In this document: piece by piece, positions 1 to 6,395 of the stretch
How positions within the stretch are numbered: position 1 is the first letter of the stretch
How the letters are laid out: every line of letters begins with the position of its first letter
Assembly (NCBI GenBank): GCA_013693915.1
Contig: CP059264.1
Span: forward strand, 1,877,973 to 1,886,112
Origin: Dechloromonas sp.
GTDB taxonomy: Bacteria > Pseudomonadota > Gammaproteobacteria > Burkholderiales > Rhodocyclaceae
Direction of reading: 5' to 3'
Length of the DNA: 8,140 nucleotides
Made by a program: the position numbers and the translations under genes
Notes under the pieces: generated by a model
Seen by the model: only the letters and a program-made list of their open reading frames with translations
What the model was told of the DNA's origin: nothing
Databases searched by the model: none

Positions 1-474
1 CTCGATCTCTCGGCCCCGCTTGCCTTCTTCAGGGCCACCGACGTAAGTTTCATCGACTTCAAGCCGATCACGCCCCGGACGAACCATGGCCCGGCGCAGC
101 TTGTGCAGCCACGTCCAAGCGGTTTCGTAGCTGCCCAACCCAAGTGCGCGCTGCAACCCCAAGGCGCTCATGCCATTTTTCTGGCTGGTGATGAACCACA
201 TCGCGAGAAACCAGGTGCGCAACGGCTTGTGGGTGTCTTGAAAAACGGTGCCCGCTGTCAGCGACGTGCTGCCGTCGCACCCCTTGCATCGAAACACGCC
301 GCGCGCCGTCACCCAAGGCTCCCCGGAAATCCCACAACGCTCGCAAACGAAACCGTTCGGCCAACACAAGCGCCGAATGTAGTCACGGCACCGGGCTTCG
401 GTCCGAAACCAGTCGTCCATTTCGTCGAACGTGCGCGGGTAATCGACACCCGGAATCGGGCCGGCATTCTCCAT
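1..474 (-). CDS. IS1595-family transposase, N-terminal part (cut by the window edge)
   Basis: Reading the minus strand from the ATG at 474-472 gives 158 codons with no stop up to base 1, so the gene continues to the left. An in-frame TGA at 489-487 lies five codons upstream, and this ATG is the only one near it. The product starts MENAGPIPGV. It has a zinc ribbon with C44-x2-C47 and C63-x2-C66, then the IS1595 pattern: SLTAGTVF (71-78), WFLAMWF (88-94), a helix ending in LGLGSYETAW (111-120), WLHKLRRAM (122-130) and VDETYVGG (140-147). D141 in that last block matches the first catalytic aspartate of the DDE-type fold in this family. The remaining catalytic residues lie outside the window, so integrity cannot be judged. 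The family moves DNA by cut-and-paste or copy transposition. The reading frame is clean over the visible part. Family assignment is by recognised motifs. Confidence 0.9.
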   Translation of the reverse strand, partial: MENAGPIPGVDYPRTFDEMDDWFRTEARCRDYIRRLCWPNGFVCERCGISGEPWVTARGVFRCKGCDGSTSLTAGTVFQDTHKPLRTWFLAMWFITSQKNGMSALGLQRALGLGSYETAWTWLHKLRRAMVRPGRDRLEVDETYVGGPEEGKRGREIE

Positions 475-520
475 GGCAAGAAAATATCAGCACACTTCAC
501 GTGCGTCAAAGGGATACCCA
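1..520 (-). mobile_element. IS1595-type insertion sequence, partial, with probable end near 520
   Basis: This element carries the transposase above and extends beyond the left edge. On the minus strand, about 30 to 45 bases ahead of the transposase start, there is a block reading TGGGTATCCCTTTGACGC (520-503). It has the position and look of a terminal inverted repeat in a compact IS with one gene. The other end is not in the window, so neither the repeat nor the target duplication can be checked, and the boundary at 520 is a guess within perhaps 20 bases. Confidence 0.5.
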
Positions 521-812
521 TTACACTCCTTTATCGTAATGATCGAACGTAGAGTCGTCATTGTATGGAAATTTCACGTACCCAGCGCCGAGCGTGAGCA
601 GCGAGGGGCGCGCGCGGAGCACTGATGCGTTTGCAACTTTCACCCTACTATACTATTAGGCACACGGTTACGAATCCTGCCAACACCAACAGCGTGAGGG
701 GAAGGAAAAATTCTGGCGCTGTTTCGGCACCGCTTTCACAATGGCGGCATTGCCGTTTAACCCGATTCCGCAGCCTTTCGCCTGCCTTGAACCCGCGCCA
801 GGGAATGCCCCG
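475..812. other. Non-coding stretch between the IS transposase and the ClpX-like gene
   Basis: I see no convincing gene here. The first ~45 bases belong to the probable IS end. The rest is less GC-rich than the flanks around 636-660, where a TATACT hexamer (649-654) resembles a sigma-70 -10 box; the nearest TTGCAA (631-636) is only 12 bases upstream, too close to be its -35. An open frame in phase with the ClpX-like gene reaches back to a TAG at 657-659. It contains no CxxC pair and does not look like the ClpX zinc-binding domain. The stretch probably contains the promoter of the downstream gene, but the sequence does not define it. Confidence 0.4.
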
Positions 813-1790
813 ATGAAACCGAGTGAAATCGTCACCCAATTGAACCGCCATGTAATCGGCCAGGACGATGCCAAGAAGATTCTCGCCGTCGCCGTCTATG
901 CGCATTTCCGCAAGGTCGCGATGACCGACGTCGACCGCCTCGAAATGCTCAAGAGCAACATTCTCCTGATCGGCCCGACCGGCACCGGGAAGACCTTGCT
1001 CTGCGAGACTTTGGCGCGCATTCTCGATCTGCCTTTCGTTACCGCGGACGCGACGTCGCTGGCGCAGACCGAGTACGTCAACGAGGAACTCGACGCCATC
1101 CTCCAGCGTCTGCTCGAACGCGCCGGCGGCGATACGGCTAAGGCCGGGCGCGGCATCGTCTTCATCGACGAGGTGGACAAGCTGAAGGCGATCAGCGGCC
1201 AGGCGCGCGCGGCTTCAGGGGAGAACGTGCAGCACGCGCTGCTCAAGATCATGGAGGGGTCGCTGGTGACCCTGAAGAGCGGGCAGACGATCGACACCAA
1301 ACAGATCCTGTTCATCTGCGGCGGCGCCTTCGTCGGGCTGGAAAGCATCCTGGCCGAGACGCAGGCCTTCGGCTTCATCGCCACTTCGCAGAGCGACGAC
1401 CAGAAGGTGCTTGACCGCCTCAACGCACGCGTCAAGCCGACCGACCTGTTCCGCTTCGGCCTGATCCCCGAGTTCGCCGGCCGCCTGCCGATCATTGCCC
1501 GCTTGAAGGAGTTGTCGAAGGACATGATGGTGCGCATCATGGTCGAGCCGCAGCATTCGATCTACCGCCAGTTCCGCGCCATCCTCCAGAACGAGGGCGT
1601 CGAACTGGTGATCGAACCGGCGGTGTTCGGCCAGATCGCCGATCTCGCCTTCGAGTTCAAGGTCGGTGCGCGCAGCCTGCGCGGCATCTTCGAGGAGATG
1701 ATCACGCCGGTGCTCTACGTGGTGCCTGATCGGCCGGAGGTGAAGAAGGTGACGATCCGCTCGCTGTTCGAGGAGGCGGTTTTTTCCTGA
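813..1790 (+). CDS. ClpX-like AAA+ unfoldase lacking the zinc-binding domain
   Basis: A 325-residue homologue of the ClpX ATPase, the hexameric unfoldase that feeds proteins to ClpP. Visible motifs: VIGQDDAKK (14-22), Walker A GPTGTGKT (54-61), Walker B IVFIDE (115-120), sensor 1 region FICGGAF (167-173), arginine finger in FAGRLP (R224) and sensor 2 in GARSLR (R287). ATPase function is therefore probably intact. Differences from canonical ClpX (about 420 residues): no N-terminal Cys4 zinc domain; pore-1 loop GYVG is EYVN (87-90, tyrosine kept); about 10 residues missing where the RKH substrate loop should be (around 151-161); ClpP-docking IGF loop replaced by a shorter AFGF (185-188); and a short C terminus. 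I chose ATG 813 because AGGGAA lies 7 bases upstream and the homology begins there. ATG 741 would add 24 residues but has no ribosome binding site. The housekeeping clpX is presumably elsewhere; no clpP is nearby. Confidence 0.87.
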   Translation: MKPSEIVTQLNRHVIGQDDAKKILAVAVYAHFRKVAMTDVDRLEMLKSNILLIGPTGTGKTLLCETLARILDLPFVTADATSLAQTEYVNEELDAILQRLLERAGGDTAKAGRGIVFIDEVDKLKAISGQARAASGENVQHALLKIMEGSLVTLKSGQTIDTKQILFICGGAFVGLESILAETQAFGFIATSQSDDQKVLDRLNARVKPTDLFRFGLIPEFAGRLPIIARLKELSKDMMVRIMVEPQHSIYRQFRAILQNEGVELVIEPAVFGQIADLAFEFKVGARSLRGIFEEMITPVLYVVPDRPEVKKVTIRSLFEEAVFS

Positions 1791-1886
1791 ACGAGACGGT
1801 CGCTATCTGTTCAACTTCGCGGCATCAGGTAATGACTGCCTTTGTTATTCGACATACCAGTTTGTTGTGCCCCAACTGGAGCCCGG

Positions 1887-2369
1887 ATGCTGACCCGAGT
1901 ACTTGCCCTTAGCCGATACTTCACCGTCGTAGCCGTCATCGGCATCCTTCTCGCCTCAGTGGCGCTGCTAATGTACGAAGCCGTGGTCGTGGTGGCGGGC
2001 GTGGTCAATGTGGTGAATACCGCCAGCAGTGGAGAAATCTATCCCAAGTTGGCCAAGATGCTGGCGGTCGCAGTGATCGAGGCCATTGACGTCTTCCTGA
2101 TCGCGATCGTCGCGCAAATGATCGGACTTGGCCTGTACCGCCTGTTCGTCGATCCTCGGTTGCCATTGCCCGCCTGGCTGAAAATCCGCGATCTCGACGA
2201 TCTGAAGAACAACCTGGTGAGCAGCGTGATCGCCGTCCTGTCAGTGCTCTTCCTGCGCGAGGCGGTGGGCTGGGATGGTCAGCGCGACTTGCTGCGTTTT
2301 GGCGGTGCGCTGGCCCTGATCATCGGCGCATTGACCCTCTATCTGGTGGCCAAGGAGCGCAAAGACTGA
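1887..2369 (+). CDS. YqhA/UPF0114-family inner-membrane protein
   Basis: A 160-residue integral membrane protein, close to the length of E. coli YqhA (164). It has four hydrophobic segments, roughly 11-40, 57-84, 109-125 and 134-155. The most family-like stretch is DLDDLKNNLVSSVIAVLSV (102-120), corresponding to the conserved LKNK block followed by a helix in YqhA. The function of the UPF0114 family is not established. ATG 1887 is preferred because GGAG (1878-1881) lies 5 bases upstream; a TTG at 1842 in the same frame would add 15 residues that do not resemble a membrane-protein N terminus. The gene follows the ClpX-like gene on the same strand after 96 bases, with no obvious terminator between them, so co-transcription is possible but unproven. 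It converges on the DUF2062 gene with a 12-base gap. Confidence 0.82.
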   Translation: MLTRVLALSRYFTVVAVIGILLASVALLMYEAVVVVAGVVNVVNTASSGEIYPKLAKMLAVAVIEAIDVFLIAIVAQMIGLGLYRLFVDPRLPLPAWLKIRDLDDLKNNLVSSVIAVLSVLFLREAVGWDGQRDLLRFGGALALIIGALTLYLVAKERKD

Positions 2370-2381
2370 AGCCTACCGCCG

Positions 2382-2909
2382 CTAAGCGCGACGCCGTCGC
2401 CAGGCGCGGATCAGCCAGATGCGCCAGGCCGCTTTGGTCAGGAAATAGCCGGCGATGGCCAGCAGGGCGGCGAGCAGCACGAGGCCGAGGCCGAGCGGCT
2501 TGCCGACGCCGAGCATCCACGTCTGCATGGCCTCCGTCCAGGCGATGAAGCGCGTCGGCTCGAAGGCCGGCGGCTCGACGAAGCCGGCACTATCGCCGGT
2601 GGCGATGCGGCCGATCTGGTAGGCCAGCACATAGAGCGGCACGATGGTGAACGGGTTGGTGTAGAGCGTGACCAGCAGCGCCAGCGGGAGGTTGACGCGA
2701 AAGATCAGCGCGCAGATGGCGGCGCCCATCATCTGCAATGGTCCGGGGATCAGCCCGCAGAACAGCCCGGCGGCGACAGCACCGGCCGCCGAGTGGCGGT
2801 TCAGGTGCCACAGCCGCGGATGTAACAGCGAATTGCGGAATGGCCGCAGCCAGCGGTTGCCGTGGATCGCCTCGTGGTCGGGCAGATATTTCTTCAAGTG
2901 CTTGCGCAT
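2382..2909 (-). CDS. DUF2062 domain membrane protein
   Basis: A 175-residue protein with a basic N terminus (MRKHLKKYLP) followed by a DUF2062 region at about 37-105. The hallmarks are GLFCGLIPGPLQM (49-60), a helix, then a loop with TNPFT (84-88) and PLYVLAYQIG (91-100). A further hydrophobic segment spans about 137-157, and the tail is very basic (RAWRRRRA). The family is membrane-embedded with no firm biochemical role; DUF2062 genes are commonly found beside comEC in betaproteobacteria, which fits here. The start at 2909 is supported by GAGGC (2920-2916) 6 bases ahead. The gene is divergent from comEC with only 23 bases between start codons, so their promoters must overlap each other or the opposing coding sequence. 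The stop lies 12 bases from the stop of the convergent YqhA-type gene. Confidence 0.87.
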   Translation of the reverse strand: MRKHLKKYLPDHEAIHGNRWLRPFRNSLLHPRLWHLNRHSAAGAVAAGLFCGLIPGPLQMMGAAICALIFRVNLPLALLVTLYTNPFTIVPLYVLAYQIGRIATGDSAGFVEPPAFEPTRFIAWTEAMQTWMLGVGKPLGLGLVLLAALLAIAGYFLTKAAWRIWLIRAWRRRRA

Positions 2910-2932
2910 GGTCTCGCCTCTATTATTGCAGG

Positions 2933-5254
2933 ATGCGCCTCATTATTCTCGCCTTCGCCGCCGGCATCATCGTTCTTCAGATGCAGCTGGAACTGCCGCC
3001 GGCAGGGCTTTGGGCGCTGGCCGGCGGGTTGCTGGCGCTGCCGGCCGTGCGCTGGCGGCGCGCCTGGACCGGCAGCCTGTTCGGAGTGCTGGCCTTTTTC
3101 GCCCTCGGCTTCGCCTGGACGGCGTGGCGCGCCGACATCAGGCTGGCCGATGCGCTGGGCGCCGAGTGGGAAGGGCGCGACATCGAGGTGATCGGCGTCG
3201 TCGCGACGCTGCCGCAGGATTTCAGCCAGGGCACCCGGTTCGAATTCGCTGTTGAAAAGCCGTTGACCGCAACAGCCATCGTTCCGCAGCGGATCATGCT
3301 GTCGTGGTACCAGGGCCAGCGCGACGGCGAGGAGTTCGTGCGCCAGCAGGTGCGTCCCGGCGAGCGCTGGCAGATGACGGTGCGCCTCAAGCGTCCGCAC
3401 GGCAATGCCAATCCCGGCGGTTTCGACTACGAAGCCTGGCTGCTCGAACGCAATATCCGGGCGACCGGCTATGTGCGCCAGAACCCGCCGCAGCGCCTGG
3501 GTGAAATGGTCCGGCAGCCGGAGTACGTCGTCGAACGCCTGCGCCACGGCGTGCGCGCCTCGTTCGCGGACATGCTGCCGGCCGAGCGCTATCCGTGGGC
3601 CGGCATTCTCGTCGCGCTGGTCATCGGCGACCAGCGGGCGATCCAGGGCGATCTGTGGACCACCTTCAACCGCACGGGAACGACGCACCTGATGTCGATC
3701 AGCGGCCTGCACGTGACCATGGTGGCGGCGCTGTTCGCTCTCCTCGCCGGCCGGGTCTGGCGGCGCGTGCCGGCGCTGGCGTTGCGGCTGCCGGCGCAGC
3801 GGGCGGCGCTGCTGGCTGGCTGCCTGGCCGCGTTCCTCTATGTCCTGCTCGCCGGTTTCGCGGTGCCGGCGCAGCGCACGCTCTACATGCTGCTGGTCGC
3901 CGCGCTGGCGATGGGCGCCGGGCGGGCCATCGCGCCCAGCCGCACGCTGTGCCTGGCCTTGCTGGTCGTGCTGCTGCTCGATCCGTGGGCGGTGCTGGCG
4001 GCCGGCTTCTGGCTGTCTTTCGCGGCGGTCGGGGCGCTGCTCTACGTCGGCGCGGCGGTGGTCGGCGAGGCCGGTGGCTGGCGAGAGCGCATCCGGGCCT
4101 GGGGTGTCGTCCAGTGGGCGGCGACGCTCGCCTCGCTGCCGATCCTGCTGCTCGTCTTCCAGCAGTTCTCGCTGGTCTCGCCGCTGGCCAATGCGCTCGC
4201 GATTCCGGTCATCAGCTTCGTCGTCACGCCGCTGGCGCTGCTCGCTGCGGTCATCCCGTGGTGGCCGATCGCCGCGCTGGCGCATGCGGTGCTCGGCTGG
4301 CTGATGGTCTTTCTCGAATGGTGCGCTGGGTGGCCGGTCTGGCAGGCGCCGGCGCCGCCGTTGTGGGCGGCTATCGTCGCCGGTCTCGGTGTCGCCATCT
4401 GCTTGCTGCCGCGCGGCATGCCGGGGCGTCTGCTCGGCGTCGTGCTGCTGCTGCCGGCGATCTTCTGGCCGGTTTCAAGGCCGGCCGAAGGCGAGGCCTG
4501 GGTGACGGTGCTCGACGTCGGGCAGGGGCTGGCAGTCATCGTGCGTACCCGCGACCACACGCTGATCTACGACCCCGGCCCGCTTTACAGCGCCGAATCC
4601 GACGCCGGGCAGCGGGTGGTCGTCCCATACCTGCGCTCGCTGGGCATCGACACGGTGGACGTACTGATGGTGACCCATCGTGACAGCGATCACGCCGGCG
4701 GGACGGCTTCGGTCAAGTCGGCGCTCGCCGTCGGCGCGGTCGTTTCATCGCTCGGCGATGCGGGGTCCGAGCCCTGCCGCAACGGGCAAGACTGGTTCTG
4801 GAACGGCGTCCGCCTGGCCGTGCTGCATCCCGAAACACAGGATTACGCGGAGACGCGCAAGAGCAACAACCTGTCGTGCGTGCTGCGCATCGACGCCGGC
4901 GGCCGGCGCATGCTGCTGACTTCCGATATCGAGGCGCGCGACGAACTGGCACTCCTACGGCGCGATCCGGCAGCGCTGAGGGCGGATGTGCTGCTGGTGC
5001 CGCATCACGGCAGCCGCACCTCGTCGACGCCAGAGTTCATTGCTGCCGTCGGGGCGCCCGACGTGATGATCCCGGTCGGCTACCGCAATCGTTTCGGGCA
5101 TCCCAAGGCCGACGTGGTCGCCCGCTACGAGGCGACCGGCAGCCGACTCTGGCGGACCGACCGCGACGGCGCACTGCGCGTGACACTGGACGAGCAGGGC
5201 GTCATCGTGAAATCCTGGCGCAACGAACGCCGCCGCTACTGGCACGGCCGGTGA
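2933..5254 (+). CDS. comEC: ComEC/Rec2-family DNA uptake channel
   Basis: A 773-residue polytopic protein (E. coli ComEC is 754). In naturally competent bacteria ComEC passes single-stranded DNA through the inner membrane. Order of parts: N-terminal hydrophobic helices (about 1-60); a soluble DUF4131-type region with NPGGFDYEAWL (about 160-170); the Competence domain, with GILVALVIGDQ (224-234) and TTHLMSISGLH (250-260) and many later helices; then a C-terminal metallo-beta-lactamase-like domain from about 524. That domain retains VLDVGQG (526-532), THRDSDHAGG (581-590), SDIE (664-667) and PHHGS (690-694), so metal-binding residues appear intact. ATG 2933 was chosen because MRLIILAF begins the first membrane helix; in-frame sequence further upstream overlaps the divergent gene and is not hydrophobic. 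There is no proper ribosome binding site (only AGG touching the ATG). No frameshift is seen. No other competence genes are in the window, so natural competence cannot be inferred. Confidence 0.95.
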   Translation: MRLIILAFAAGIIVLQMQLELPPAGLWALAGGLLALPAVRWRRAWTGSLFGVLAFFALGFAWTAWRADIRLADALGAEWEGRDIEVIGVVATLPQDFSQGTRFEFAVEKPLTATAIVPQRIMLSWYQGQRDGEEFVRQQVRPGERWQMTVRLKRPHGNANPGGFDYEAWLLERNIRATGYVRQNPPQRLGEMVRQPEYVVERLRHGVRASFADMLPAERYPWAGILVALVIGDQRAIQGDLWTTFNRTGTTHLMSISGLHVTMVAALFALLAGRVWRRVPALALRLPAQRAALLAGCLAAFLYVLLAGFAVPAQRTLYMLLVAALAMGAGRAIAPSRTLCLALLVVLLLDPWAVLAAGFWLSFAAVGALLYVGAAVVGEAGGWRERIRAWGVVQWAATLASLPILLLVFQQFSLVSPLANALAIPVISFVVTPLALLAAVIPWWPIAALAHAVLGWLMVFLEWCAGWPVWQAPAPPLWAAIVAGLGVAICLLPRGMPGRLLGVVLLLPAIFWPVSRPAEGEAWVTVLDVGQGLAVIVRTRDHTLIYDPGPLYSAESDAGQRVVVPYLRSLGIDTVDVLMVTHRDSDHAGGTASVKSALAVGAVVSSLGDAGSEPCRNGQDWFWNGVRLAVLHPETQDYAETRKSNNLSCVLRIDAGGRRMLLTSDIEARDELALLRRDPAALRADVLLVPHHGSRTSSTPEFIAAVGAPDVMIPVGYRNRFGHPKADVVARYEATGSRLWRTDRDGALRVTLDEQGVIVKSWRNERRRYWHGR

Positions 5255-5279
5255 TACATTTGAGGAAACGCTTATCCAT

Positions 5280-5350
5280 TCGTCACCCCGGCGCAAGCCG
5301 CGGTTCAGTTGGTTGCTTTTTCTGGATTCCGGCATGCGCCGGATTGACGA
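5280..5350. repeat. Imperfect inverted repeat after comEC (REP-like, possible terminator)
   Basis: Two 29-base arms, 5280-5308 and 5322-5350, are inverted copies matching at 22 of 29 positions. They are separated by a 13-base loop with a T run (TTGGTTGCTTTTT). The right arm contains its own smaller palindrome, CCGGCATGCGCCGG (5329-5342). The arms resemble the widespread proteobacterial intergenic repeats of the CTGGATTCCGGC...GCCGGAATGACG type. Lying 25 bases beyond the comEC stop, the structure could stop transcription or protect the 3' end of the mRNA. It is not a classical terminator, because the T run lies in the loop rather than after the stem. Confidence 0.6.
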
Positions 5351-5392
5351 AACCGGAATCGATCAGCGCTTCCTTGGAGCACTGGAGGAAAC

Positions 5393-5476
5393 ATGCAATT
5401 TGGACGAAAAAGCGGGCATGGCGTCATGTACTCGACGTTTGACGGCATGGCCAACGCCGAATGGGGCCGCGCATGA
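5393..5476 (+). CDS. 27-residue mini-ORF translationally coupled to the hydrolase
   Basis: ATG 5393 is preceded by GGAGGAA (5384-5390), the strongest ribosome binding site upstream of the hydrolase. The frame runs 27 codons (starts MQFGRKSGHG, ends ANAEWGRA) to TGA 5474-5476. That stop overlaps the preferred hydrolase start as ATGA. This arrangement is typical of translational coupling, and the hydrolase itself has only a weak G-rich sequence ahead of its ATG. The peptide has no signal sequence or membrane helix, and I do not recognise it. It may be a leader peptide, a small functional protein, or the remnant N terminus of something longer. Reality of the product is uncertain; the ribosome binding site and overlap are seen directly. 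Confidence 0.4.
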   Translation: MQFGRKSGHGVMYSTFDGMANAEWGRA

Positions 5477-6395
5477 GATTCAGCCATCTTCTGTCACTTC
5501 TGGTCTGCTGCATGATGAGCCTCTCCACCTCGGCGGCGCCGGTCGGCAGCAAGTTCTTCACCAATCGCGACGGTCTGCGCCTGCATTACCTTGAAGCCGG
5601 CCACGGCCAGGAGACCATTGTGCTCGTTCCCGGCTGGCTGATGCCGGCGGCCGTGTTCCGCCTGCAGCTCGAAGCGCTGGGCGAGCAGTTCCGTGTACTG
5701 GCGTTCGATCCCCGCTCGCACGGGCAATCGGAGATCTCGAACGAATCCCACGATCCGGCGCGGCGTATGGCCGACATGGAGGATTTCCTGACCGCCGCCG
5801 GCGTCGGGGACTACGTTCTCGCGGGCTGGTCGCTCGGCGTGCTGGAATCGCTGGATTTCATCGAACGCAAGGCGCAGCCCGGGCTGCGCGGGTTGATCCT
5901 GATCGACAATTCAATCGGCGAGGAACTCCGCCGAGGCCGGCGGCCGGCAACTCGAAGCGCAGCAGCGCCAACCCCAGGGAACGCGAGCAGTATCTGCGTG
6001 ACTTCTGCCGCGGCATCTTCAGGACCGCACCGCCCGAGGACATCGCCGAGGCCGTGCTGCGGTCGGCGTTGCAGGTGCCTGCGGGCGCGGCCAATCAGCT
6101 GATCGCCCAGCCCTATCCGCGCACCTACTGGCGGGAGATCGTGGCGGGGCAGCGGGTACCGGTGCTCTATGTGATCCGTCCGCGCCTGCGCGAACAGGGC
6201 CAAGCGCTGCTGGCGCGCAAGGGCGGACAACTGGCACAGGTGGAGGTCTTCGAGGATGCCGGCCACGCCTTGTTCGTGGACGCAGCGCCGCGCTTCAACG
6301 CGCTGACCGCCGACTTCGCCCGCCGCGCCTTCAGTTTGCCGGCGAACGCCGCACGACCTGCAACGAACGGGCATCGGCCGTCTTCAGGTAACTGA
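5473..6395 (+). pseudogene. Exported alpha/beta hydrolase, disrupted by a frameshift
   Basis: The first part (from ATG 5473) encodes a signal peptide (about 1-22, ending STSAA), VPGW (52-55), FDPRSHGQS (78-86) and the nucleophile elbow GWSLG (118-122, Ser120). These are marks of an alpha/beta hydrolase fold. After IDNSIGEE (144-151) the frame loses sense: it gives Arg/Pro/Ala-rich sequence and stops at 6102. Hydrolase-like sequence continues in the frame of position 6054: NSKRSSANPREREQYLRDF (from about 5949), then VPVLYVI and EDAGHALFVD with the probable catalytic histidine at 6264-6266, ending at TGA 6395. The break lies around 5926-5945 and fits loss of one base or gain of two. Nucleophile and histidine thus lie in different frames, so no complete enzyme is made unless this is a sequencing error. 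An upstream ATG at 5461 would add four residues. The last 65 bases overlap the convergent gene. Substrate unknown. Confidence 0.8.

Noticed and set aside
68..367. A 99-codon minus-strand open frame within the transposase
   Set aside because: It is in a different phase from the transposase, whose zinc ribbon and VDETYVGG are read in the frame starting at 474.
631..654. TTGCAA and TATACT as a complete sigma-70 promoter
   Set aside because: The spacing is 12 bases, much shorter than the 16-18 needed; only the -10-like hexamer remains as a weak hint. A sigma-54 reading also fails to match at the -24 element.
896..1540. A 214-codon minus-strand open frame opposite the ClpX-like gene
   Set aside because: Ser/Arg-rich shadow; the plus strand carries every AAA+ motif.
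2388..2400. Hairpin GCGAC-GCC-GTCGC as terminator between the convergent genes
   Set aside because: The stem is only 5 pairs, has no T run, and lies inside the arginine-rich end of the DUF2062 coding sequence.
2738..2932. Extended comEC start at 2738
   Set aside because: The added 65 residues are Arg/Ser/Gly-rich, lie antisense to the DUF2062 gene and do not resemble a ComEC N terminus, which begins with a membrane helix at 2933.
2894..4285. A 463-codon open frame on the minus strand opposite comEC
   Set aside because: It is rich in Arg, Gln, Asp and Pro with no motif, and arises from the GC-rich codon bias of comEC on the other strand; comEC has clear domains over the same bases.
3595..4683. 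A 362-codon open frame on the plus strand inside comEC in another phase
   Set aside because: The composition is almost only Ala, Arg, Gly and Pro, typical of an out-of-phase reading of a GC-rich gene.
5313..5594. A 93-codon plus-strand open frame spanning the inverted repeat and hydrolase start
   Set aside because: It begins inside the repeat, has no ribosome binding site, and runs out of phase through the hydrolase signal peptide.
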